Shown: one piece after another, positions 25,717-33,593 of the stretch
How positions within the stretch are numbered: position 1 is the stretch's first letter
How the letters are laid out: each line of letters opens with the position of its first letter
Assembly (NCBI RefSeq): GCF_003208655.1
Contig: NZ_QKLU01000006.1
Span: forward strand, 1 to 64,000
From: Pedobacter nutrimenti
GTDB taxonomy: Bacteria; Bacteroidota; Bacteroidia; Sphingobacteriales; Sphingobacteriaceae
Direction of reading: 5' to 3'
DNA length: 64,000 bases
Notes under the pieces: generated by a model
What the model was told of the DNA's origin: nothing
Database searches by the model: none
Seen by the model: only the letters and a program-made list of their open reading frames with translations
Translations under genes and position numbers: made by a program

Positions 25717-26616
25717 TTAAGGTTTTCCTGATAACATGTAATCCCAGCCGGCTTTGCTTAATTCCGCAATAATTTTATCACTGCCTTGTTCATTTTCTTT
25801 GGTCATGGATACAAAGACGACCAAAGCAAAGCGCCCACCATTGGGCAAAGTGACAATTCCGATGTCATTTGTTGCTGCGGTAAGCCCTGCGGCGTTTGAG
25901 CCTGAACTTCCTGTTTTATGGGCAACCGGTGTTCCTTTAGGCAGCATGCCCTTAATTTTATTTGGCCCGGTGGTGGTCTCTGTCATAATTTTCCATAAAA
26001 AATCCTTAGAGGAAGCAGACAGGATGTTTTTACTGTAAAATAATTTCAATAATCTGGCTGCTGAAACTGGCGTGGACCAATTGCGAAACTGGACCTGATC
26101 ATTCTGGTGCATTTGTTCTTCTGTTGCCACTATAGCCACATCTTTGATGCCCAGCCCATGAATATACCGCTGAACAGCTATTGGACCACCAATAAGCCTG
26201 AATAAAATATCACAACCATTGTTGTCGCTTTGTGAAACTGTAAAGCTCAACAGTTCAGATAAGGGAATGTCAACTTCTCCACTGGGATATTTATCTCTCA
26301 GGGGGCTCCAGGTATTGGGTAAAAGATCTTGTTTGCGAAGGTGAATCTTTTGCTCTAGTTTTAGTTTTCCCTGATCGACTTTGTTTAAAACAGCAAGTGC
26401 GAGATGAAACTTGTACACACTTTGCATGGGAAAATGTTTTTGCCCATTGAGACTCACCGTATCACCACTTTGCAAATCCAGCAGAGAGAACCCAATGTGC
26501 GCCTGATGGGCAGCAGCAATCGCATTTAATTTTTTATGAAGAATGTCTTTTTGAGCAAATGAAGACAAAGAGAGCAATAAGGTGATCAGAAATATAACCG
26601 GACTTTTGAAGTGCAT
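25717..26616 (-). CDS. Class A beta-lactamase, PER/VEB-like (subclass A2)
   Basis: This periplasmic serine enzyme hydrolyses beta-lactams. The start ATG at 26616 gives 299 residues beginning with a clean signal peptide (1-22, ending SSFAQ); the longer frame from 26640 is less likely. Motifs are S66-V-Y-K69 (nucleophile and general base), S130-D131-N132, a general-base glutamate in EEQMHQND (166-173), and K234-T-G. The methionine-histidine after the glutamate and the following QVQFRNW stretch resemble PER-type enzymes, i.e. the extended-spectrum A2 branch common in Bacteroidota chromosomes. It lies 32 bp after the MFS gene and 13 bp before the receptor gene, so the three are probably one operon. 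Confidence 0.9.
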   Translation of the reverse strand: MHFKSPVIFLITLLLSLSSFAQKDILHKKLNAIAAAHQAHIGFSLLDLQSGDTVSLNGQKHFPMQSVYKFHLALAVLNKVDQGKLKLEQKIHLRKQDLLPNTWSPLRDKYPSGEVDIPLSELLSFTVSQSDNNGCDILFRLIGGPIAVQRYIHGLGIKDVAIVATEEQMHQNDQVQFRNWSTPVSAARLLKLFYSKNILSASSKDFLWKIMTETTTGPNKIKGMLPKGTPVAHKTGSSGSNAAGLTAATNDIGIVTLPNGGRFALVVFVSMTKENEQGSDKIIAELSKAGWDYMLSGKP

Positions 26617-26648
26617 AATGTTTGTGTTTAGCTTATACAAAATAAAGG

Positions 26649-27824
26649 TTAATTTGCGAGGCTTTTGAGTGTTTGGGCTGATCTTTTATTTCTCAGGATC
26701 AGAAGCGCTGCAAATCCTGCACCGGTAAGGGCCATAAGAGTGCCTACCATTACCGGTGAAGTATAGTCATAACCGGCTGCCAAAGGGAGGCCTCCAAGAA
26801 AAGCCCCTAATGCATTGCCAATATTAAAACTGGCCTGACTAACCGAAGCCGCCAGCATTTCAGAACCTTTTGCGGTATTAATCATCAGCATTTGTATGGG
26901 TGCAGCAAGGGCAAAAGCTACTGCTCCGGTAATAAAGGTCATCATCAGGGATAACAGTTGATTGGTAGATATAAAATGAACGATAACCAGTGTAAGGGCC
27001 ATGGTGAGTAGTAAAAGGATACAGGCTTTGGAAGGAGAGAAGCGGTCGGCCAGTTTTCCGCCGGCAAGGTTACCAACAAACATGCCCAGTCCGGCAAGCA
27101 CCAGAATGTAAGTGATCGAATTTGCAGAAAAGGCAGAAACTTCTGTCAGTAGCGGGGCAATATAGCTATACCAGGAAAAGAGCCCGCCTGTTCCAATGGC
27201 AATCATTAAAATGATCAGCCAGGCTTCGGGACGTCTGAAGAAATCGAGCTCTTGTTTTAAGCTGCGGTTTTTGGCCGCTGGAAGTGCAGGTAGCCAGAGT
27301 TTCAGGCTTAGAAGAGTAATCAGCCCAACGATCACAACAATAACAAAGGTATAACGCCATAAAAAATGATGCCCGATATAAGTGCCCAAAGGGACCCCCG
27401 CAATATTGGCAATGGTAAGACCTGCAAACATCAGGGATACGGCCTGGGCTTCTTTACCTTTTTCGGCAATTTTACTTGCCACTACTGAGCCTACCCCAAA
27501 GAAAGCACCATGTGGCAGGCCAGCCAGTAACCGGGCAATAAACAGTGTGTGGTAACCTGGTGCAAATGCCGATAGCGCATTAAAAACGGTAAACAAAACC
27601 ATCAGGGCCATCAGTATCTTTTTGGGCGGGTAACTTCCGGCAACAACAATCAGCAAAGGGGCACCAATTACCACCCCTAAAGCGTAAGCAGAAATGAGGT
27701 GTCCCGCCTGGGGGATGCTAATAGAAAGGTCTTTTGCAATATCTGGCAGTAGGCCCATCATCACAAACTCCGTAATCCCAATACCCAGGCCTCCCATAGT
27801 GAGGCTAAACAAACTTTTCTTCAT
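26649..27824 (-). CDS. MFS exporter, AraJ/DHA1-like
   Basis: This 12-helix inner-membrane transporter of about 391 residues belongs to the drug:H+ antiporter / sugar-efflux (AraJ, YdhP-like) branch of the major facilitator family. Landmarks are GIGITEFVMMGLLPDIA in helix 1, RLLAGLPHGAFFGVG in helix 4, and a central cytoplasmic loop after about 190. I chose the ATG at 27824 over the TTG at 27830. A palindrome (27834-27848) and a TAnnTTTG box lie just upstream, so this is probably the first gene of an exporter/beta-lactamase/receptor operon. The substrate is unknown; efflux of an antibiotic or a sugar would fit. Confidence 0.85.
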   Translation of the reverse strand: MKKSLFSLTMGGLGIGITEFVMMGLLPDIAKDLSISIPQAGHLISAYALGVVIGAPLLIVVAGSYPPKKILMALMVLFTVFNALSAFAPGYHTLFIARLLAGLPHGAFFGVGSVVASKIAEKGKEAQAVSLMFAGLTIANIAGVPLGTYIGHHFLWRYTFVIVVIVGLITLLSLKLWLPALPAAKNRSLKQELDFFRRPEAWLIILMIAIGTGGLFSWYSYIAPLLTEVSAFSANSITYILVLAGLGMFVGNLAGGKLADRFSPSKACILLLLTMALTLVIVHFISTNQLLSLMMTFITGAVAFALAAPIQMLMINTAKGSEMLAASVSQASFNIGNALGAFLGGLPLAAGYDYTSPVMVGTLMALTGAGFAALLILRNKRSAQTLKSLAN

Positions 27825-27833
27825 ATACAATTG

Positions 27834-27848
27834 GTGTATTTAATACAC
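27834..27848. promoter_or_regulatory. Palindromic operator candidate upstream of the MFS gene
   Basis: GTGTATT and AATACAC form a perfect 7-bp inverted repeat around a single T. It lies 10 bp upstream of the MFS start and just downstream of the candidate -7 box, where a repressor would block initiation. Confidence 0.45.
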
Positions 27849-27852
27849 TATG

Positions 27853-27860
27853 CAAAAATA
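27853..27860 (-). promoter_or_regulatory. Candidate MFS-operon promoter -7 box
   Basis: On the minus strand this reads TATTTTTG, matching TAnnTTTG. Transcription would start near the palindrome at 27834-27848. No -33 element was recognised. Confidence 0.35.
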
Positions 27861-28056
27861 AGAAGGCTTTCTGTTTAATCTGGTCCTGCTTAAGTCAAAT
27901 TGAAATATTTTTAATTTTTATGCTAAAAATTAAGTTGCTGATTTTCTTTTAGATAAGTTTTTTTTGACACTTCTTGTTAAGTTTTTTTTGCAAAAGTGTA
28001 ACTATTGATTTAGTTGTGCGTCTTATAGAAAATAATAAACTATTAAAACCTAAAGA

Positions 28057-28743
28057 GTGAAAAAATTAGTACTATCATTAGCAGTCCTAGCAGGCTTGGG
28101 CTTCAGTGCGTCTGCACAAAACAATCCGGTAAAATTTGGCGTTAAAGCCGGAGTTGCATTTTCAAATGTGTCATTTTCCAGTTCAGGTTTGAATGTGTCC
28201 GGAGATACGCGTACTTCATTTTATATCGGAGGAACAGTAGACCTTCCGGTAAGCGAACTTTTCTCGGTGCAACCTGGTCTGTCTTATATTGGAAAGGGAA
28301 CTAAACAAAAAGTATCCGGTTCTGTTACCATGAATGGACAAACAACTTCTGTAACAGCGGAAGAAACATTAAGCCCAGGGTATCTGGAAATTCCAGTAAA
28401 CCTTATTGCAAATTTCAAGGCGGGTGAAGGTAAGTTCTTTGTTGGCGCTGGTCCTTATTATGCTTTTGGTATAGCTGGTAAAATAAAAGGGAAACAAACT
28501 ACAACCTCAGGAGGAAACACAAGTACTGTAACTGAAGATGAGAAGATTAAATTTGGAAGTGGTTCAGATGCTCATCTTAAAAGGGGTGATTTTGGTGTGA
28601 ATGTACTTGCAGGTTACCAATTAAAAAGTGGATTGAGCTTTAATGCTGGTTACGGCCTTGGTTTGAGTAATGTTGTAAATTCAGGTCAAGATGGTAAAGC
28701 AAAAAACAGAGTGTTTACTGTTGGTTTGGGATTTGCTTTCTAA
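28057..28743 (+). CDS. Outer-membrane beta-barrel protein, PorT-like
   Basis: This 228-residue secreted protein starts at a GTG and has a signal peptide ending ASAQ (about 1-20). The body has the alternating pattern of an 8-strand barrel with Gly-rich turns and ends on an aromatic strand (VFTVGLGFAF), as needed for outer-membrane insertion. It is similar in layout to the barrel protein at 4871-5443 but longer, with a Ser/Thr-rich loop about 85-110 and another about 148-175. It is transcribed alone and ends at a strong bidirectional terminator. Its function is not known. Confidence 0.78.
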   Translation: MKKLVLSLAVLAGLGFSASAQNNPVKFGVKAGVAFSNVSFSSSGLNVSGDTRTSFYIGGTVDLPVSELFSVQPGLSYIGKGTKQKVSGSVTMNGQTTSVTAEETLSPGYLEIPVNLIANFKAGEGKFFVGAGPYYAFGIAGKIKGKQTTTSGGNTSTVTEDEKIKFGSGSDAHLKRGDFGVNVLAGYQLKSGLSFNAGYGLGLSNVVNSGQDGKAKNRVFTVGLGFAF

Positions 28744-28760
28744 GTATTTAACAATTTAAC

Positions 28761-28795
28761 AAAAAAGGCCCGACGGATTCGTCGGGCCTTTTTTT
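28761..28795. terminator. Bidirectional terminator
   Basis: A perfect stem (28761-28775 with 28780-28794; core GGCCCGACG / CGTCGGGCC) has a GATT loop. A and T runs lie on either side, serving the convergent barrel and phytase-like genes. Confidence 0.85.
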
Positions 28796-28796
28796 A

Positions 28797-29843
28797 TTAA
28801 AATTCTATATAAGCGAGTGTGGTCACCTGTTTTTTACTCCTGTTGGCATCCGAAATAATTAGCGCACCATTTCTAAACAGGCTTAAGCCTTCCCAGTTGT
28901 TTTTCCAGGGATCAAAAGAAACGACTTGTTTCCATTGATTGTCTTTAAGGTTTTCCAGGCTGACAATGCGGGCATAACCTGCGGTTTTTTCTTTCAAATA
29001 GTCTGGATTTTGATTTAAAGGTGCTTTAAGGTCGGGAATAAGGTATTTTAAATGTTCTTCCTGATGTCTGAGTATGTTGTTGTCTAAGTAGGCTTCATAG
29101 TCGCCGTTCCAATAATAATTAATCCCGTAAATTTTGCCTTTAGCATTAATCTGTATGTCTGTAATTCTAAAGGGCAGAAACGGAATGGCTATTTTTTTTG
29201 GTGTTTCTTTAAAAGCTGTGTCGATTAAAAAACCTTTTCCTCCCTCGGGAAGGGCATTGAACTCATACATGGCAATCAGTTTGTTTTCACCGGACAGGTA
29301 GGCTAGGCTTTCAAAGCCTGCATTTTTAATAAAGGGATATCTTTTCAGACTACAGAAATGTGCCGGGTCTATACGGATTTCATTTTTTTGGAGGTCAAGG
29401 GTCCCTTTAAGGATAAAACAATAGTCGTATTTATCATCAGTTTCAATCGATAAAAAGACCTGGTTGTTAACAATAACCATCGCTTCGAAGCCTTCGTAAT
29501 AAGCTTTCACGGAATCCGGGAGTTTCTCCAGGTTTTTAACCTTTATCGTGCTGAAACGGGTTAAGGCAGTATCCTTTGCGTCTATAACCCTTCCAATGCT
29601 ATCGGTGTGGATACTGTAAATGTTAAAGGCACTGTCTAATTTAGTTTCTTTGTGACTACCATATTGCGGCAACAAATAAAGCCGCTGTGCAGATAAAGCC
29701 ATTCCAGAGAATTCCTCATTAACACCTTTTATTGCAGTTGGCAATGGGATTGTTTTAAAACTCTTTTGTGCATAAACAGATTGTAGTGCACCTAATAAAA
29801 CGATATAAAACAGGAGAAGCAGCCTTTGTTTTTCTTTCTTCAT
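28797..29843 (-). CDS. Secreted phytase-like (esterase-like) propeller protein
   Basis: This 348-residue protein has a signal peptide (1-25, ending SVYAQ). Repeated motifs of the esterase-like phytase fold are visible: FSGMALSAQRLYLL, YYEGFEAMV, NAGFESLAY, and near the end NWEGLSLFRNGALIISDANR. These resemble the 'phytase-like' (PF13449-type) beta-propeller. Activity on phytate cannot be claimed because catalytic residues are not established in this group. It begins 30 bp after the GlxA-like regulator gene on the same strand and is probably in its transcript. Confidence 0.65.
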   Translation of the reverse strand: MKKEKQRLLLLFYIVLLGALQSVYAQKSFKTIPLPTAIKGVNEEFSGMALSAQRLYLLPQYGSHKETKLDSAFNIYSIHTDSIGRVIDAKDTALTRFSTIKVKNLEKLPDSVKAYYEGFEAMVIVNNQVFLSIETDDKYDYCFILKGTLDLQKNEIRIDPAHFCSLKRYPFIKNAGFESLAYLSGENKLIAMYEFNALPEGGKGFLIDTAFKETPKKIAIPFLPFRITDIQINAKGKIYGINYYWNGDYEAYLDNNILRHQEEHLKYLIPDLKAPLNQNPDYLKEKTAGYARIVSLENLKDNQWKQVVSFDPWKNNWEGLSLFRNGALIISDANRSKKQVTTLAYIEF

Positions 29844-29873
29844 GGATTGCGCTAAGGTAAAAATGTTTGCCGT

Positions 29874-30839
29874 TTAATTTCTGGAATATTTTTTTCTGTA
29901 GTCCTGAGGGGTAAGACCAGTAATCCTTTTAAAAATACTGCGGAAGGTTTTTACATCATTATAACCAGCCTCGTACATCAGAGAATTGATGTTGTCCCCG
30001 CTAATTTCAAGTGCTTTTTTTGCAGATTCTATTTTTACCCGTTGCAGGTATTCCAAAGGGGTATTTTGGGTGGCATTTTTAAATCGTCTGATAAAATTGC
30101 GTTTGCTCATGTTACTCATATCGGCCACCTGCTCTGTGGAAATCTGCAAATGATAATTTTTTTCTATAAAGTCCTGAGCTTTAAGAATTTCCTCGTCATC
30201 ATGGCGGCGTTGCCCTTGAAATACAGCAAAATGCGATTGTTTAACCTTATTGATGTCAATAGAAAACATTTTGCTGGTCCAGATGCTGACCTCTTTTCCG
30301 CAAAATTTTTCGATGAGATACAGGACTAAATTCAAGGAAAGGAATGCCCCGCCACTGGTATATATCCCTTCCTGATCGGTCATGACCATATCTGGAAGAA
30401 TATCAGCCTGAGGATATCTTTTTTTCATATCCTCAATGGCCATCCAGTGCGAAGTACACTGTTTTCCGGAAAGAACACCTGCTTCGGCAAGAAAATAGCT
30501 GCCCAAACAAAGACTGGCAATTTCAGTACCTTTTTCACGCATTTTGCGTATCCATTCTACGATGGCTTTATTGTTGTTTATAGCCGTTTCCGGATCTCCG
30601 TAAAAGGCCGGTGCAATGATCAGATCTGTTTTTTTAACTTCACTGAAGGTTTTATAGCTGATAAAAGGAGAAGGGCCATATACAGGTGCCGAAATTTGTT
30701 CGCTCACTAGACTGATGTTAAAAGCGGCTTCTTTTCCGCTGCCCAGTAAAAAACCGTTTGTTGCCGTTAGCATGTCCAGTACGCCTGAAACATTGGATGA
30801 GATCACCCCATCATAAATAATAAACGATATCTCTTTCAT
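29874..30839 (-). CDS. GlxA-like AraC-family regulator with DJ-1/PfpI domain
   Basis: This transcription regulator of 321 residues has two parts. Residues 1-195 form a DJ-1/PfpI-type class I amidotransferase-like domain with the conserved elbow cysteine C111 (ASLCLGSYFLAEAG). Residues about 215-320 form an AraC/XylS DNA-binding domain with two helix-turn-helix units (ISTEQVADMSNMSKRNFIRR and INSLMYEAGYNDVKTFRS). Such regulators sense small molecules by the N-terminal domain; the ligand here is unknown. Its start codon lies at the edge of the first copy of a 104-bp tandem repeat, so the repeat forms its whole 5' region. The phytase-like gene follows by 30 bp. Confidence 0.88.
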   Translation of the reverse strand: MKEISFIIYDGVISSNVSGVLDMLTATNGFLLGSGKEAAFNISLVSEQISAPVYGPSPFISYKTFSEVKKTDLIIAPAFYGDPETAINNNKAIVEWIRKMREKGTEIASLCLGSYFLAEAGVLSGKQCTSHWMAIEDMKKRYPQADILPDMVMTDQEGIYTSGGAFLSLNLVLYLIEKFCGKEVSIWTSKMFSIDINKVKQSHFAVFQGQRRHDDEEILKAQDFIEKNYHLQISTEQVADMSNMSKRNFIRRFKNATQNTPLEYLQRVKIESAKKALEISGDNINSLMYEAGYNDVKTFRSIFKRITGLTPQDYRKKYSRN

Positions 30840-31091
30840 CTGTAGGTATTTATTGCTTTTTATTTGTCAGATGGAACCTTTGATGATTGTCATAAACAAT
30901 ATCCTTCGGAATTTAATGTTTATTTCAATCCTGTCGGTTTTATCTGTAGGTATTTATTGTTTTTTATTTGTCAGATGGAACCTTTGATGATTGTCATAAA
31001 CAATATCCTTCGGAATTTAATGTTTATTTCAATCCTGTCGGTTTCATCTGTAGGTATTTATTGTTTTTTATTTGTCAGATGGAACCTTTGA
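30837..31091. repeat. 104-bp tandem repeat, about 2.45 copies
   Basis: Copies run 30837-30940, 30941-31044 and 31045-31091 (partial). Copies 1 and 2 are almost identical. Each begins with (C/T)ATCTGTAGGTATTTATTG and contains a CATCTG...CAGATG inverted repeat. The array sits directly upstream of the GlxA-like gene, beginning at its start codon, and fills most of the 339-bp gap before the next gene. The unit is not a multiple of three, so the 75-residue open frame across it is not credible as a gene. Confidence 0.9.
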
Positions 31092-31178
31092 AGGTTTCAT
31101 TCCGGCCGGATAATTTTAAGCTAATATAAGATTTCTATGACGCAAATGGTTTTTGCCTTTTATAGAAAAGTATTGAAT

Positions 31179-31709
31179 TTAATTGAGCATATAGGGTTGT
31201 TTGACAAACAGGGCAGGGTCTATTTTCTCAAAATACAATTGTCTGATGGCCTTTTTAAGTACCTCAAGGTCGTTTTTAGAAATGTAAAATAAGGTGCGGT
31301 AGATTTCTTCAGGGAGGTCCTGTTCATTATAGGTCTCAAAAATCAAATTAAAATGTTCCTGCCCTTTATGAATTCCGGCTTGCACAAGGGAAACGTTCAG
31401 CGCTTTTCTGATTGGTTTGCTTTGGATTTTGGTTTGATAAAAACCATAGCGATAGGAAAAACTGATGGAGGTTGTATTAATGACCAGCAACTCTTTTCCA
31501 TAAAAGTTCCATAAAGTGAGCCAGCCAAAAAACAAAGTCCAAAGCATCGCCATGACCAAGAGTCCCAGAAGCCAGTCAATAAGGGCAATGAAAATCATAG
31601 CAGTACCAATCAGGCAAAAGAAGATCATCAGGCTTTTGCCCAACGCTGAAGTTTGGGCTCCAATGGTTAGCCTTACATTCAAACGATCGGTATTTATTTT
31701 TACCAGCAA
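31179..31709 (-). CDS. Small membrane protein with two hydrophobic segments, unknown function
   Basis: The open frame extends back to 31904, where it would overlap the divergent AraC gene. No ATG is well placed, so I suggest the TTG at 31709, which gives about 176 residues. Residues after the start (INTDRLNVRLTIG) are hydrophilic, followed by two closely spaced membrane segments (FFCLIGTAMIFIALIDWLLG and LVMAMLWTLFFGWLTLW) and a soluble C-terminal domain that ends in PALFVKQPYMLN. This layout, two helices then a PH-like beta domain, is common in unnamed Bacteroidota proteins. The start is uncertain: the ATG at 31628 is an alternative. No function is proposed. Confidence 0.55.
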   Translation of the reverse strand: MLVKINTDRLNVRLTIGAQTSALGKSLMIFFCLIGTAMIFIALIDWLLGLLVMAMLWTLFFGWLTLWNFYGKELLVINTTSISFSYRYGFYQTKIQSKPIRKALNVSLVQAGIHKGQEHFNLIFETYNEQDLPEEIYRTLFYISKNDLEVLKKAIRQLYFEKIDPALFVKQPYMLN

Positions 31710-31824
31710 CTTAATTCGTCTAATTTTGAGGTATAGTGTAAATTTAAAGGCTTTTATTTGCAGCCCGATAATCAGAATGTAAAGATTTTCAATGCTAAAG
31801 GAAAGCCTGTTAAGGTTTAAATAA

Positions 31825-32694
31825 ATGGAAGGTAACAGAAAGGGCAAAAAAAATATTCGGATCCATAAGCTCCAGGAACGGACGGGGAGGGGCATGGTCA
31901 TCAAGAAGATTTCTGAAACCCAGATACAGCAGGCACCATTGGATGTACACCGGGATGACCATTATATTTTCATCTTACAAAAATCAGGGAGCAGTAAAAT
32001 GAGCCTCGAATTCAGGGAAGTTGAGCTGAATGGCTATGGTGTTTTTTATATGCTCCCGGCTCAGGTTCACCAGATCCACCGTTTTCAGGAAACAGATGGT
32101 TGGGTTTTGGCCATTGATACCCTGATCATTGAAGAAAAATACAGGATTATTTTTGAAGAAGTTGTTCTTCAGCAAAGGCCATTACTACCAGATGAGGGCA
32201 GGTGGGGTCGTATGCTTCAGTGTATTGAAGCGTTGTACAGTCTGTTTGAGCAGCCGGAACAATCTTATATTGGCCCTACTGTGATTCACAACCTTGCCTC
32301 TGCTTATATTGGCCTGATCGCAGAAGCTTATTTATGCAATGAACATGGTTCTGGTCCTGTAGAGACACGGCCAAAAATTATTACCAGACAATTTAAAAAA
32401 TGCTTGCGGCTCCGCTTTAAAGAGTTGAAGAGTCCGGGTGCCTATGCTTCTGAGCTTTGTCTTTCTTTGTCTTACCTCAATGAAGCTGTAAAATCCGTTA
32501 CAGGTTTTACCGTCGGGTATTGGATTCAGCAGGAGGTTATCCTGGAAGCAAAAAGGCTTCTTTTATATACCAATTTGACAGTGAAGCAAATTGCCTTTTC
32601 CATTGGATACGAAGATCATGCTTATTTTTCCAGGTTGTTTTCAAAAGCAACGGGGAGCTCCCCTTTAAAATTCAGACTTTCTTACCACGTATAG
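31825..32694 (+). CDS. AraC-family transcriptional regulator
   Basis: This 289-residue protein has an N-terminal cupin-like ligand region with the HRDDHYIFIL motif and a C-terminal AraC DNA-binding domain (two HTH units: SPGAYASELCLSLSYLNEAV and LTVKQIAFSIGYEDHAYFSRLF). The ATG at 31825 gives a full cupin lead-in (IRIHKLQERTG); 31894 is an alternative start. It is followed after 74 bp by a siderophore-interacting flavoprotein gene on the same strand, which is a plausible target. It is divergent from the small membrane protein gene. Confidence 0.87.
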   Translation: MEGNRKGKKNIRIHKLQERTGRGMVIKKISETQIQQAPLDVHRDDHYIFILQKSGSSKMSLEFREVELNGYGVFYMLPAQVHQIHRFQETDGWVLAIDTLIIEEKYRIIFEEVVLQQRPLLPDEGRWGRMLQCIEALYSLFEQPEQSYIGPTVIHNLASAYIGLIAEAYLCNEHGSGPVETRPKIITRQFKKCLRLRFKELKSPGAYASELCLSLSYLNEAVKSVTGFTVGYWIQQEVILEAKRLLLYTNLTVKQIAFSIGYEDHAYFSRLFSKATGSSPLKFRLSYHV

Positions 32695-32768
32695 TCCAAT
32701 ATTTTCCCTGTATTTACCGCACTTTATCCCTGTTTTTAACCTTTTTTTGTGATCTAAAGAAAGGTTTT

Positions 32769-33455
32769 ATGAACAGTATTAAAAAAAAGGCACTTGCTGC
32801 TTTTGAAAAGCAATTTTTAAAATTTGCCCGCGTACTGGAAGTCCGGGCATGGGATCCTGCTACTTTTTTTGAAATAGATTTGCACCTTCCTGATGCAGAT
32901 ATGAAGAAGTGGAAACATGTACAACACATGAAAGTTAAAGTTGCAGAGTACACCTACCGGGATTATACGCCCGCTATGTGGGACCAAGAGACGCGCACCT
33001 GTACTTTATACGTAAACTCATCACACCAAGGACCAGGAAGTAAGTGGGCATCTGCACTGAATACTGGTGATATGATCCCATACTTGGGAATTGGGGCAAC
33101 GATGCACAAGCCCGTTGAAGGAAAACAGTTGCTGTGCCTTGGGGACAGCAGTAGTGTTGGACATTTTCTGGCCCTGCAGCAACTGGCAGAGGGAAAGACA
33201 GAGGTATATGGAGCGGTGAGCCTTCTTCATGATGCACATATTGAGGCTTTTAAACAATATTTTGACACCAAGTTAGAGCCCCTAAAAGAAAAGGAATGGG
33301 ATTTTTCATTGGTTTCCTGGATAGATCGTCAGCCACTTGACGATCAGCAGATCTACATCGCGGGGCACATTCCTACCGGGCTTCAGCTGAGAAAACATTT
33401 GCGTGGCAGGGAAGATTTTAGAGGAGGGGTTAAGGTTCAGGGCTTTTGGAAGTAA
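32769..33455 (+). CDS. Siderophore-interacting FAD-binding protein (ferric-chelate reductase type)
   Basis: This 228-residue cytosolic protein belongs to the SIP/ViuB family, which reduces ferric siderophores to release iron. Its N-terminal FAD-binding domain carries the YRDYTP motif (a variant of the R-x-Y-T consensus) and GPGSKWASAL, and the C-terminal domain (about 115-228) is a NAD(P)H-binding-like SIP fold ending in GGVKVQGFWK. I chose the ATG at 32769; the longer upstream frame starts inside the AraC gene and lacks coding character. It pairs with the AraC gene 74 bp upstream, which may control it in response to an iron-related ligand. Confidence 0.85.
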   Translation: MNSIKKKALAAFEKQFLKFARVLEVRAWDPATFFEIDLHLPDADMKKWKHVQHMKVKVAEYTYRDYTPAMWDQETRTCTLYVNSSHQGPGSKWASALNTGDMIPYLGIGATMHKPVEGKQLLCLGDSSSVGHFLALQQLAEGKTEVYGAVSLLHDAHIEAFKQYFDTKLEPLKEKEWDFSLVSWIDRQPLDDQQIYIAGHIPTGLQLRKHLRGREDFRGGVKVQGFWK

Positions 33456-33532
33456 AAATGGTCATATTCCAATGTAATTAGGTTTTTATTTATAAAGTGA
33501 TGTTTACTTAAAAAATAATTTAAAAAGTTTTG

Positions 33533-33562
33533 TTGTTTTTAAGTCTTTAATTATTAAGTTTG
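33533..33562 (+). promoter_or_regulatory. Candidate promoter of the ROK regulator gene
   Basis: TTG at 33533-33535 and TAAGTTTG at 33555-33562 are separated by 19 bp, matching the Bacteroidota -33 / -7 pattern. A leader of roughly 25 nt would follow before the ATG at 33594. It is the best promoter match I found in the window. Confidence 0.5.
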
Positions 33563-33593
33563 ATGGTAATAACCAAATCAGACAAAATAAAAT

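Noticed and set aside
30864..31091. 75-codon open frame across the 104-bp repeats
   Set aside because: The repeat unit is not divisible by three and the product has no domain. It follows from the repeat array.
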